Source: Gnetum montanum
Lineage: Eukaryota > Streptophyta > Gnetopsida > Gnetales > Gnetaceae
Assembly (NCBI GenBank): GCA_015680685.1
Contig: MNCI01012686.1
Location: forward strand, 665,168-729,167
Direction: 5' to 3'
DNA length: 64,000 bases
Part shown: piece after piece, positions 43,761-55,825 of the stretch
Layout: each line of letters starts with the position of its first letter
How positions within the stretch are numbered: position 1 is the stretch's first letter
The notes under the pieces: generated by a model
The model's input: only the letters and a program-made list of their open reading frames with translations
What the model was told of the DNA's origin: nothing
Database searches by the model: none
Translations under genes and position numbers: made by a program

Positions 43761-46150
43761 ACTCTGCTTTGTAGCTATACTTTGTGTTTGCTTTTGTAAC
43801 AACTCTATGATTCCAAATTCAACATGGCTCTATCAATTAATACTTAATGCTTTAATCCTAATTTGCTTACTTGAGGATATGCTATTGGAATCATTTGTTG
43901 ATACTTGTCTTAAATCTCTATATATCTTTAAATTTATTAAGTTGCCTTCTCAAAACTATTAATATCAAAGGAGCTTTAATATGAAGAGCTTAGCTTTTTC
44001 TTTATTCAACTTTAATTCTAATAACTTTGATTTTGCTAAGTATTGAAGAGCTAATGCATCATTATGAGTTGTAAGTAAAACCATTTCATACAACCAAGTT
44101 TTTGGTTCTACAAGCTTTGACAATGAAATAAACCTCCCAACTTCACTTCAGTTTATATAACATGCCAATGTGGCTCGTAAAACCAAGTTTTAGCCAATTC
44201 ATAGAATTAGTTTTGGTTTTAGATATTTTGGGATGATATGGCTTGTAGAACCAAAAAAAGATATTTTATAGAACAATTTTTTTATTTTAGCAATCTTGTG
44301 CTAACATGGATTCTTATGCTAGCTTTCTTTTTCATAATCAAGTTCTTCAAATCTTAACTATTCTTCATAGAACCAAATCTATGAGCTTTTTGTATAACTA
44401 ATTTTAGCTTGGATTTCTTAAAATATTCCTTTACACTAATTTTTTTTTAGCTTTTATTTTCTCAGTTGGATTAAAATTGTAGTTAAGCACATGTGCAAAT
44501 TATGCCTATCAAATTGTTACAAACACCATGTTTGTAGAGTAGAATTTAAACTTTAAAGTAGATCACTTCTTTATTTCTTCAAGTCAACATGGCTCGTAGA
44601 ACTAATTTAAAGCTCACTCATAGAACTAGTTTTTGGTTCTACAAACCACACTCTACTTCCGAGATTACATGGCAAACTAGATAAACTCCATTCCTAAAAT
44701 CATTTTTGATCTTTCCTATAGAATCATTTGTTTAAACTCTTTGTAGAATCATTTTATACTTCTATAAGCCTTCCTCAATGTTAGGTGCTGATGTGGTTTC
44801 AAATCTAATTAGTGCTTTCTAGTAGAATTGGTTTTAATTCTATAAGCTTATTTTCTATCAAGAGCTACGGTATCCTATAGAACCAATTTCAAATCCCTTT
44901 GTAAAATCATTTTTCAATTCTACAAAATTTCTTCAATTTTTAACACTGATGTGATTTGTAGAACCAATTTTTGGTTCTATAAACTGTAATTTTAGCTTTT
45001 GGTGATGTGGCTTTTAATGAGCTTTTAATGGAACCTAACTTTACTTATGTCTACTAGATCATAGCTAACTGACATGGTAAAACCAAAAATGAATGCATTT
45101 CTAGAACTAATTTTTGGTTCTATGAGATCTCCAATTCTATAAGTTAATGTCACTTGTAGAACTGAATGATGAATTTTCATAAAGATAAGTTTTTGGTTCC
45201 ACAAAGCTCTCCCTCTTCAAATTTGACATGTCAAATGAGCTTTTCTTCATAGATCAATTCTATTCCTCTTCATAGAGCTTACTCTTTAGTTCAACAAACT
45301 AAGCCTCTCTAACTCAATCTATGTGGCATATAATTTGAGCTTACTTATAGAACTAAGTTGTATTTCCTTATAAAACTAAATTTTAGCTCTTCGAACCTTT
45401 GTTGATAACTCTTACAATGATGTAAAGTTAAGCTTCAAGCCTTCAACCTACTAACATGGTAGAACCAATTTAAAGATCATTTGCATGAACAATTTTTGAT
45501 TCTATGAACTTATTAATTTTAGGAGCTAATTGTGTTTGTAACACCAAATTTTTGATTTCTAATAGAGCTAAGTTTTGATTCTACATAGCTTTCCTCTTTG
45601 AATTTGAGAGGGCAAATGATAATAACTTTGTATGAAAAATCACTTTTTCCTCTCCTTGTAGAACCAATTTTAAAGCCTTTCTCGGTATAGTGTAAACAAT
45701 GCTTTTTCACTTAAACTTTATACAATAGAGCTTTAAGCCTTTTGTACTTAAGCACCCACATGAATGCTCACTCATCACAAGTTGACATAGTAGAACTAAA
45801 TTTAGGGTTGTTCATATAACCATTTTTTGATTCTATGAACTCCACATTAAAAGCTAATTTTCTTTGATTATGAGCTTCTATTTCCATAAATATCCTTAAT
45901 ACATAAGCTTTAATATATTATTTGATATGAAAATTCTTAAAATTATATTATAATCCTATAAGCTCTTTCCTAAAAAGCTAATTACAACATAATTATTTGC
46001 TAACTTTCAACCTAATTCTATTATTTTAAATCCAACATGAAAAAAGGGTCATCTTATAAAACCAAATAACTAGAATCAAAATTTGGTTCTACAAACTAAT
46101 TCTACAAAGCTTGAACTAATGGGTCCAACAAGAAATAAAAACACTTGACT
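43760..46150. repeat. Degenerate array built on TAGAACCAA...TTTTTGGTTCTA
   Basis: At least ten occurrences of a palindromic word (for example 44628, 44965, 45110, 45186), typically preceded by 'gtggcttgtagaac' or 'catagaacta' and followed by 'caaactc' words. The spacing suggests a unit of roughly 120-150 bp, heavily mutated. No gene. It replaces sequence where D integrase should be, so it may be the untranslated repeat region of another inserted element. Confidence 0.6.
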
Positions 46151-47460
46151 GATTAACAATCCCTGAGCTTCATTAATAATCAAATTATCATGGTTGCAAA
46201 CCAATCTTAGAACCTTAGCATGATTAAATAAACACTTTTATTAATCATCAAGTATGTTCACAAATAGTTTCCACTACAAGCTTTGTTCTTCTTCTAGGAC
46301 TTTCTATGTTGTGCATTCACATTCTCATGGAATGAATTCATGAGCTATAATTCAACATAGATATTCAAGCTTCCTTAACGATCTCCTTCAAAATATTATT
46401 ATGTTTTCTTGGCAAGCAAGATTCATCAATTTCCATCATAATTGTTATTTTCTTAGAAAATTTTTCTATTTGCATGGAGAAATTTATAAATTGTTCTCTA
46501 AATAAGCTTGACACTCCCAATTTTTACTGTTTCATGTAATGGTTGAGTTGTGACAACACTTTGATAAGTCAATGATTATAACATGATGGGGCATATATCT
46601 TAAATCAAATATGAACTTAGCATACCACACATGAATCAAGAACTACAAGAAAATAATAAAACTGATAACTTTAAGTAATAAATTTAAGTTTTAATTGTTG
46701 AAAATAAAACTAAATATGAAATGAACTACAAGAGATAAAATATTATCCACATTTATAATCGCAAATAGAATAGCATAAAATATTTAAAATATAGAGAGCT
46801 CAATATAAAGAAAAGGATTTCAATTCCCTTCCCAAATAATGAGGATCCTCAATTAAGTGAATGACAAATGTTTGCCTCCTATAGAAGGTCAAACCTACAA
46901 GTATTAGTAAAAAATGTTAGGGAGCTAAAATTCATAATAAAGGCTTAATTTATGAGAAAATGGGGATTTTAGGAGTGAAATTAAATCTTTGTATGATGAA
47001 TATATAGAAGGAAAAGCTCTAGATGCTATGAAAAATGAATTCAAGGCTAAAATAGGGGTGTCTTAGCTAAGTGTCTTGGGACTAATGTTGGAGCTGAAAA
47101 GATTCTAACTTTAAAGAATTGGTGTTGATGCTAAAAAATTCTATCTTTCGGACAATGAAACTAATATTGAAATATTCTAACTTTGGGATAATAACACAAG
47201 ACGAGCTAGACTGACATTAACACTAGATTGAGTTCATGGGTTACTAGGTAGGGTAGTGGTGATCATGGATTATATGAGAGATGCATAGAAGGTAGACACT
47301 CATGGTCTTAGTCTCTTAAAATCCAAAAAAAGTACTCTATGTTTTAATAAATCAGCCTCAAGTTTGTGTTTTAATATCATATTTATAAGCCTAGATTTGC
47401 CAAATTTAACCCTAGAGTTAAGTAGAGTTTTCTTGGAGCTTATTTTTGGTAAGTTTGACT
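46151..47460. other. AT-rich sequence, no gene seen
   Basis: Nothing supported. A 'tgacactcccaattttta' word at 46508 resembles the start of some gypsy LTRs, but no partner end or duplication was found. Words such as 'ttggtgttgatgctaaaaa' after 47080 announce the next array. Confidence 0.4.
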
Positions 47461-48310
47461 TATGAGACTAGGCAAATTTGGTCACAAGAGATATGATGCT
47501 AATGCTGATGTTGGTGTCAATGTTAACATTACCAGAAGATAGAAACATTTTTTCAATGTTTATCAAACTATATTTCTAAGTTCTTGGACCTCTTCTAATG
47601 CCCAAATTAATGTCAAATTGTGTCATGATAATGCTGAGAAGCTCATGAAGCTAAAGAATAATGCCAAATGCAAAGTATAATGGCTAAAGATCATATGGTG
47701 GAGGTCCCACAAATAGTAACACTAATGCTAATGTTAGTGTCAGCATTAGCATTAGTGAAGAACTTAGAAAACTTCTTAACATGTTTTCAAGGTGTCATTC
47801 CAAACCTTTAGAATGTCCAAGCTCATGTCAGAATGTGTCATAATGATGCTTGGAGCATGTCAAAAAGCTTATGAACCTAGGAAATGCTACCGAATACTAA
47901 ACTTAGTGGCCTTGCAAAGATGACATAGGCAAGATGACATTAATGCTAATGTTGATGGTAATGTTACCTACCATATTTAGCAAAAATTGTAGTCTTGATC
48001 ATTAACACTACCTCCAAACCTGCTAAAATTAATATTTGGTACCTCAAAAATGATGTTGATTGGTCACCTAAGAAATTGAGAAACTAAGATTGAAGTTGTA
48101 ATGCTAGTTTTTATAAGTTAGAACTGTTAGGCTTATGTTGGTAATGGTGATGGAGGTGATGATACTAACACTAATGTTGACTATTATGGATGAATCATTT
48201 AGGGTCCTTCAACATTAAAACAAAGGTCAAAAGATAGTTGCAGCATAGGTAACATGGAAAGCATGATCTAGGACTGACATTAATGCAACATCAATGTCAT
48301 CTTAGGAGAT
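47460..48310. repeat. Degenerate tandem repeats of about 220-240 bp ('aatgctaatgttgatg')
   Basis: Three to four units can be followed, starting near 47480, 47705 and 47940. Each opens with '(g)atgctaatg(c/t)t(g)atg' words, continues with 'agaacttagaaaa...ttctaa' and ends with a 'gtgtcataatgatgctgagaag'-like stretch. No gene. Confidence 0.6.
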
Positions 48311-48479
48311 TAGAAAATTTTTTATTCTTGAATTCAAGTATCAGGAACCTAGATGTGGGGTTAAATAAATTCCCTAATTAAAAAGCCAAGACCACTAGAA
48401 CTGCATACCAGTTTTTACATGGTTCCCCAACTTAGGTACTTCCACACTCAAGGGGTAGAATCCTTACACACCTTTGGAC

Positions 48480-48700
48480 TTTGTTCCTTAGAAAAATGTG
48501 GTTTCAAGGGTACCACAACTTTACAAAGTTTGAGCTATGCTTAGAGTATTTTCTTGCTAGATAAACACTCAACCTTGCAAGATCCCAACAAGATCAAAAT
48601 GTGGTTTAAAAGATCATACAACCTTTACAAAATGTGAGCTCTGCACTGGAGTGTTTCATTGCTATAAACACATTAAACCCTGCAAGGTCCCGACAAGCTT
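48480..48700. repeat. Two copies of a roughly 105-bp repeat
   Basis: 'aaatgtggtttcaagggtac...aacactcaaccttgcaagatcccaacaag' (from about 48493) recurs from about 48598 as 'aaatgtggtttaaaagatca...acacattaaaccctgcaaggtcccgacaag'. A partial third copy ('aaacacatcaaccctacaag') follows near 48722. Confidence 0.65.
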
Positions 48701-50190
48701 AATGAAGATGCCTTCTTGCAAAAAACACATCAACCCTACAAGAAGAGAATGGAACTCAATTTACAAATTCCTTATAATGAATCTCTCAATACATACAATA
48801 AATGATAAAATATAAGAACAAAGAGGAACAAAGCTAAATCACTTAATGTAGAAAATTATTGATATCCCAATGAATAGTGCTTGTACATCTCCTAAGAATT
48901 CCTCTTTATTTTACAGCCTTTTAGTTTCCAAAAACTCCTCTAAATTCATGAGGCCTAGGAAATGACTAATTGGAACGTCCCATTCAAGGTTGTGATATCT
49001 ATCTAAAAATTACTTTTATTTTGGTAGGACACATATATAGAAATTGGGACATCTCAACTAGGACGTCTCAGCAGTAAATGGGACATCTACTAATTATTTG
49101 GGATGTTTGGCTTACAAGTGAACTTTGAACTCTAGAGCATTCCTTTGACATTTTAACACCTTGACAGATCCTAAAACATCTTCATTTGTCTTGTAGACTC
49201 CATTTGCACCCCATATCTCATCTTGTCATCCCAGCTCTCATTTTTTCATTGCAACTCTCATTTTTTCATTTTGATCAACTTCTCAACTTAGCCCTAAAAG
49301 ATTATCAGCACAATTCTACATTCTCCATTCTCTAAGGTTTTAATATACCAAAAGGTTAACAAAATTTTCCAAGGTTGCTAAAAGTGATGTTCATAGGTTG
49401 GGTTATGATTTGAAATGGTTTTTGTAGGCCTCTAAAGGCTAGAATTATGTCCTATAATGTTGTTTTTGGACAATTTTAATACTCAAACTTGGATGAAATA
49501 ATGTCATAACCATGCCTAGTCTAAGTGATTTTGAAACTAAAAAAGTCTATACAATAGATATCACATGATTTTTCATACCTATTTAGTTTACAATTGATTG
49601 CTATTTGCATTAGCTCTAGTTCTAGCTTCTATGGCTATAGTTTTTTTTTTTTTTTTTGTTTACCAACTTCTTTGTAAATGCATCACATGGTTACATCCTT
49701 TTAGTGATAACTTTTTTACCTATTTCTTGTGATAGATCTTCTAAGAATTTTCTCTTAGTCAATCTTACAAGGGCTATGATCTAAAAGCTTCTTTAGCATT
49801 CCATAGCCAAGCCTCATTATCCTAGATCTCATCCATAGATAGGTTCATGTATCTTACTTACAAACTATAAATTGGATTTACATTTTCTTCTCTCTCATAA
49901 TTTAGCTTATAAATTCTAACTATTATAAGAACATAGGCACATTACTTGAAGTTGCATCTTCACTTAACTTCATTTTTACTTCAGATCTTTTCTCCCTTTT
50001 AAGATCTAGATTCTTTTGCTTACTTCTTCATTTAGAACTTTAATTGTCTTTTGGCTTAAATCTCTTTAGAACTTTACTTATGATTTCATAAGCTACATGT
50101 TTCATAATTTTTATGAGTTCACTTAGGTTTTATGTATTACTTTGTGAGGTGTTCATTGAATTGGTAGGTTACTATCATAAAGACTAGATA
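48700..50190. other. AT-rich sequence with 'gggacatctc' words, no gene seen
   Basis: 48970-49095 holds about five variants of 'gggac(a/g)tctca'. 49637-49658 is a long T run. No coding frame, LTR pair or RNA gene is supported. Confidence 0.4.
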
Positions 50191-50450
50191 ACCAAGCACA
50201 TAGTACCTGAACTTTTTAATTACATACACCACTATCATTGGTTCTTTTCCAGTTATAGTGTAGTTTAATTATACACTTGTAATGATCTTTCTTGTTTAAT
50301 CAATGTAATATGAACATTTTTTATTGTTCAACTACATGAGTATGTCTTCTAATACATAAATGAATGCATATATCATAACATGATCTAATTTAGAATAGAT
50401 AGAATCTTGTAGAATTGGAGTTTCTACAAACCTTTATTTTAGAAGTTTGA
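50190..50450 (-). pseudogene. D RNase H fragment
   Basis: On the - strand 'YTITGKEPMIVVYVIKKFRYYVLG' (split by no stop, about 50270-50200) matches the 'Y(S/T)T.EKEL..VV.ALEKFR.Y.LG' block seen in B. After it the similarity ends abruptly at about 50190, marking an insertion or deletion breakpoint. Confidence 0.6.
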
Positions 50451-51500
50451 ATGTTTAGTCACATTACTTGATTTATTCAAATAATACATCCTTTTTATCA
50501 ACTTCACTAATGGTTCAGTAATCTTGGAAAAGTTTTCAATAAAGCAACTATAGTAGCTAGTATGCCCAAGGAATGATCTAATATCTTTTATTGGTTGTGG
50601 CCTTAGATAACTCTTCTCTTTTATATATTAATCTCTATTCTCTTTTATGATATTCAGTGCCCAAAAAAAATTTCTCTTGAATCATCAACTGACTTGTCTG
50701 CCAATTAAGCTTAAGATTAATCTCTACAAAGCACTTTAAGACTTACATAAGATGATCTAATGCTTACATAAAATTATAATCATATGTAGAGAAGTCATCC
50801 ATAAGGACTTCTACATCATTTTCAATCTATTTTCGAAAGATATTGAAGATAAGATGTTGAAAAGTTACAAGGGCATTACATAGATCAAAAAGCATCTTGT
50901 TATACGTAAAAATCCCCCAAAATCTTATGAATGTAGTTTTGGCAACATCTTCTAGGGCTATTTGAATTTGATTTTAAGCACTATATTCATCTAAAAAACT
51001 ATAATATTTGTGCCCTATAATTATATCTAACACTTGTTTAACAAATGATAATGGAAAATGATTTTTGAATATTGACATATTTAATAATAGCTTGAAGTTA
51101 ATGTAGATTCTCCACTAATTTTCCTTTTTAGGCATAATCATAAGTAGACTTTTCCACTTATCTACTATAGGATATATGAATTCCACTTTTATGAGTTTTT
51201 AAATTTCCTTCCTCACAACCTACTTTAATTTGGGATTCTACCTACATTAAGGCTGGCATTTGAACGTAATGGTAGGATTTGTGTAAATTCTATGCTGGCA
51301 TATGCATGGATCAACCAATGTTATTTCATCATATGACTAGGTGAAGGTTTTTTTGACCATGTGTTAAGCACCTCAATTAATCTTTATTTTTATTCCTATG
51401 TAATCTAGACATTTATAATCATCAATTTACAATTTTCCAAGAATACAAACTTAAGAGATTTTGGTAATATTTTGAGTTCTATGGGTTCCAACTCTATTCT
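50450..51500 (-). pseudogene. D reverse transcriptase, decayed
   Basis: The catalytic block 'VLMDDFSTYDYNFM' lies at about 50812-50770 (LMDD where YxDD is expected), then 'CFVEINLKLNWQ', 'FFLGTEYH' and the connection 'GHTSYYSCFIENFSKITEPLVKLIKKDVLFE' region (about 50570-50470). Upstream RT blocks are traceable but full of stops. Orientation opposite to B. Confidence 0.65.
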
Positions 51501-51929
51501 ATATGGAATTTCTAACTTTCCCAAATCTATCTCATCTTCATCCTTATTTTCTACTTGAGTAAGTTTCTACCTAATGTGTTCCATCTTAGTTTTTCTATCA
51601 ACATAAGCATTTGTGAGGTATTCATGCAGTTTCATGCATAGTAAAGACTTGTAGCTTTTATTTGATATCAATGACAAGATCTCTTCTTTCTTAGTGGCTA
51701 TTGCATATAGACACTTTTTACACACACACTTTTTCTTGACATGAACTATATGTGATGATGGTCCTCTATTTAAATATTCATATTTTACTCATGTAGTTAC
51801 ACCCTATATCATTGTATGCAATGCATAGAAATATTTTTCTTTTCAATCACTCCATGTTCATTTTTCTTGGAGATTTTCAAAGAAAGATCTTCTATCTTAA
51901 GCTTAGCATCAATGGTGCTTAGCCAACTT

Positions 51930-52230
51930 TTTTCATAAGGATAAAAAAATTTTCTTTGTAATTATCTACTTGAATCATCAAGAAATCTACTAGGCAGGAC
52001 CACCCATTGATGTGGTCACAATTTTTTTTATCTATCTTAAGGGAATAGTGATGGACTAATTTGCAAGCCCTAACTTAATGTTACACTTTTCAAGTGTTAG
52101 AAGGTTCCATGCTTTGTATATCTCTTAGGAGATCAAGTTCACACTGGATACTAAGTTTCATAAAGCTTTGCAAGGTGCATTCCTAACAATTTATATGTAA
52201 ATGAGGGGACTTCTAGAATTTGTTCTTTTT
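51930..52230 (-). pseudogene. D protease remnant
   Basis: On the - strand 'RNAPCKALMKLSIQCELDL' is collinear with 'NEPCKALLDSGSRVNLIS' in C, so the catalytic Asp-Ser-Gly has been replaced (Met-Lys-Leu). Following words 'CNIKLGLAN' and 'SITIPLR' match the next block of C. Confidence 0.5.
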
Positions 52231-52259
52231 CTAGGAAGGTTACCAACTTTCATCCAATC

Positions 52260-54820
52260 AATAACATCATCAGTTAATATAATAGTTGTTATGCTCACAT
52301 ATTAGTTTGAATGTGACTTATTAAAAAGATTGGAGGATGTTGGCATTGAAGTGAGATCCATAGCCACTAATTCCTACATTAGTTTAAATCATCTTCTTCA
52401 TAGGGTTTCTATCCTTCCTTTTGTCATAAGCATTTATTTTACAAATAGATGGATTTCTATTGTACTTTTTGGAATTTTTTTTCTTTTTTAACTCTCCTTC
52501 CTCTTTAGCCACTTTTTCTTTTACGAATAGTTTATCTTGGGTATAGATCCCAAGGATTTCTATTGTTTTATTTTTGAGCTCATCTATGATATGTCTCACC
52601 TATTCCCTTTGAAAAAATTTATGGCTTGAAAACCTACATAAAAATGAATAGTATTTTTCTAATGATGTATCAAGGAATCAATAATTATCATGTTTCCATT
52701 CTGGTATATGTTTTCTCAAGTTAAACATTCTAGAGTCATCGTCGTCATCATCATCCTAGCCTTTTCTTAGCATAATGGAGTCATCTACATGAGTTATTTA
52801 TTACTATTCATCTCTATGAAGAGGTAGATATTTGTTTATTTATAGTTTCTTTAAATCATCTTTGATCATTTTCTTCCATGTTTTCTTTGGTCTTCCTTTC
52901 AATGGCTTTTCTAGAACAGTGATGTACCAACCTTTGTTTATAAGCTCATTATCTAATCTTCTTTGCACATGTCCAAACCATCTAAGCTTTCATTATTGTA
53001 GCTTAAGTACAATATAATTCATTTTAAGCCTTCCAATAATGTCTATATTATATATTTTATCTCTTCTAATAACATTCAACATTCGTCAAAGCATTCACAT
53101 TCCTATCATACTTATATCTTGTTCATGGTTCTTTTGTAATACCCAACACTTAGTATTATATAAAATAGAAGACTTCACTATTGTCTTCTAAATTTTCCTT
53201 TTTAATTTTATTGGTGTTCTTTTATTACATTGAACATCACTAGCCTATCTTCATTTTAACCATCTTGCCCTAGTTTTATTTCTAATATCTTAATCAATTT
53301 CACTATCTAATTAGAGGATTGATCCTAGGTAGAAGAACTATTTAGAGTGAGAGAATTTTTTACCTTAAATTGTTACCTCTATTTTATCACTATTTATGCT
53401 ATTAATAAAATTTCATTTCATATATTTTATCTTACTTCTACTAACTTTTAAGCCTTTTAATTCTAAAGCATGTCTTTGCTTCTCCATTTCAGAAGTAATA
53501 TTTTTCTGAAATGTATCCCCCAAAATAATGTTATTTGCAAATAACATATACTAATGGATTTCATCTTGTATTTTATTTATTAATTCATCCATTTTAGGCA
53601 CTCTAAAGTACATTTGATATTTATTATTGAACAAATCTAGCATTGTACTTCATCTCTTATAGATTCTAGTTCCAAGGATTAGTACCAATTATCTGCTTCT
53701 TTAATTAGTATCATTAGGAACAATCTAAGCTTTTGCTAATCATTCTATATATTCTAAAAGACACAGACATCATGGAAGGCTTCCAAATGGTGTTGTGAGT
53801 CTAAACTGTAGCCTCCCTCAAACTTAGAAACTTTGCTTATGTCAAGTTACTTGATGTAGCTATTTCTTTGATGTTTGGTTAAGATATAAACAACTTCCTT
53901 AATATTATTCATGTTTCTGGTAGCAAGTAAGGGTTCATCATATTCATCATGATTTGTTTTATGACTCTCACCTCTTCGAATTTTCTTTTTATGCCTTCTT
54001 CCATGTTTATATCCATGGTAGCTATCTCTATCATGATCATAGTTACCACCCTTATCTCCATTCTTTTTTTTATCTTGCTAGTTAATACCACTAGGATATC
54101 CATCTTAACCTCTTCTACATAGTCTATGCTCATGCTCATCAAATCTTAATGACGAGGATGATAAGAGTACAAAGAACTTGGAAATCCATGCTAGCTTATT
54201 CATCCACCATAACCCATTTCATTATCTCTAGGTGGTTTGCTCTAAGACCTAGGCCTTGAGGTCCTCCTTGTGTTAGGAAATATTCTCCTATTTCCTTATT
54301 ATCTATCCAAGTTTGAACATAGCCATGGGTTAGTCATTTTATCTACATTGAAGAGTGAAGGAATCTGATGATGTGATCTTTGTAAATGATAATTAGTATC
54401 CTCCTTCTTGAACTATGAAGTTAACGAGATGATAGTTTCCTTATTATTTTTTGCCTTATTGTGTGTTTTCATGAAATGATTTTTCCATTATTGGACCTAA
54501 GCTAGCTTATAAAGCCTATAAAGTTCATCAATTACTTTGTATTTAGCAATAGTAGCTCCCAATCCAGCTTTCATCAATGCTAGCATTAGCATTGATGGGA
54601 TTGCACTTTTAAGTGGCAATAAAATGTTACATTCCATGTCTCTCCATCTCATTTGTTCATTATGATGTAGAACAAAGGCAAATTTTAAATAATAAATATC
54701 CATATGTTGATAGATAACCTTAACTTGGTAGGGCACATCATCATCATTTCTTGTTATGTTCTTGTTTTCCATTGTAGAATTATTAGTAGGTGGGGAATTA
54801 GCTTTATGTGAAAAATACAT
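52260..54820 (-). pseudogene. gag: D gag, interrupted by a LINE
   Basis: Start near 54820. The N-terminal block 'FAFVLHHNEQMRWRDMECNI' (54700-54640) matches B and C. A charged linker (54142-53909) leads to the capsid core ('VSKFEGGYSLDSQHHLEAF', 'QQKLKLFLMILIKEADNWY', 53860-53690) and 'STMLDLFNNKYQMYFRV', where the LINE begins at 53598. Gag resumes at 52734 with 'FNLRKHIPEWKHDN' and 'VRHIIDELKNKTIEILGIYTQ'. Stops and frame changes throughout. Confidence 0.65.
52735..53598 (-). mobile_element. 5'-truncated RTE-type LINE (RT C-terminal part and tail)
   Basis: On the - strand the RT C-terminal half of plant RTE LINEs is readable: 'MDELINKIQDEIH.YMLFA' with FANN at the FADD position (about 53555), 'GLKVSRSKIKYM', 'FFYLGSIL', 'KLRWFGHVQRR' (about 52995-52960) and 'GRPKKTWKKMIKDDL' (about 52900). 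It ends in GAT/GAC trinucleotides (52756-52735), the usual RTE tail. It lies within D gag. CATTCTAGA (52726-52734) and CACTCTAAA (53599-53607) look like a diverged 9-bp target duplication. Inactive: truncated, with stops and the catalytic Asp pair lost. Confidence 0.75.
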
Positions 54821-54940
54821 CTTGAAATTAGTGTATGTAATTTAATAAAATAAAATAATAATATTTTTTCAATAGATAAATCATTAAGTTCTAACAATAA
54901 TTATTTATAATCTAGCTAATCTAGATTACTAGCATTAAGT

Positions 54941-54957
54941 ATCTGACAACAGTACTA
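54941..54957 (-). promoter_or_regulatory. D primer-binding site, very degenerate
   Basis: - strand TAGTACTGTTGTCAGAT follows the LTR end where the other elements have TGGCACCGTTGCCGGGG. Recognisable only by position and partial match. Confidence 0.5.
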
Positions 54958-54958
54958 A

Positions 54959-55820
54959 TGATGAGTGACAAAAGTGTCCTATGCCTAATCATATAAATTA
55001 CAAGTTTTCATGAGTGACTTAATTATAGTTAATGAACTTGGACTAACATGATATCTAGATTACTTAAGTGTAATCATAGGTTGTTATCTTCCTAATTATA
55101 CTTGTGATGATCCATAATATGTATGGTTAAGTGTAACTGAGACATATGATTGATGCTAAATGACCATAATTAAAATGTTATTAAAATATATAATTTACTA
55201 ATTACTCTAATGGATAAGAAATTAAAGTTTAATTTATTCTAAGTTGATGAGTGTTCATTTTCACTTCTACACCTATCCTAAATGCAAATATTCACTACTA
55301 GGATTACAAAACATAATGTCACTAGGTGTACCAAGTGTTAACATTAATGGGTTACTAAGTGAATATATGTTGCACTCGGAGTGGTCGTGCTCATTCTACT
55401 AAGTCTACTTATGCAATGAAAAGGTAAATTATTATTCTAAGTGCTTAAAGAAAGTAAACATTAAGATACATGCATGGAAAAATAAATTACAACAAAAGTA
55501 AATTCTATGTTGAGTTAAAGTGATGAAATGGAGTAAATTTATTTTGGTCTTTGTTACCATTCTTGCAATGTGTTCAGGTATAGTGTAGTCAAATAAGGAC
55601 CCTAGGCAATTACTTTATACCACACTACAAGCACTCATTAACTAATACAAACTTCTACAAATTCAAAATGATAGAGTCTACCTATAATTAATGAATTATA
55701 TGTCATAAATGTGGTAAGTGACTTTGTTTATATAGATACTTATTACTATAGCATCAATGTTGATGTGGTAATACAGCCTTACCTATGTCAACATGACAAA
55801 CCAAAAAATATTGTTCATCA
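54959..55820 (-). repeat. D 5' LTR
   Basis: On the - strand TGATGAACAATA at 55820 to CTCATCA at 54959, 862 bp, next to the degenerate primer site. Internal words such as 'ggttactaagtg' and 'accaagtgttaac' parallel the 'ggtaacccag' words of other family LTRs. The outer boundary is inferred from the TGATGA terminus; the expected duplication would be CTTAT (55821-55825). Confidence 0.6.
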
Positions 55821-55825
55821 CTTAT

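Larger units (their letters stand above)
42233..55820 (-). mobile_element. D: heavily decayed Athila-like element with later insertions
   Basis: On the - strand: 5' LTR (55820-54959), degenerate primer site, gag (54820-52260, split by a LINE), protease remnant, RT, RNase H to about 50190. The pol frame then breaks off into about 6.4 kb of repeat arrays (50190-43760), and a coiled-coil gene follows. Integrase was not found. The 3' LTR was not found either and may be lost or outside the recognisable part. It is older than B if the 42233-43760 gene belongs to it, because B interrupts that gene. Confidence 0.6.

Noticed and set aside
46508-46530. 'tgacactcccaattttta' as the start of a gypsy LTR
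   Set aside because: No second copy, matching end or target duplication could be found.
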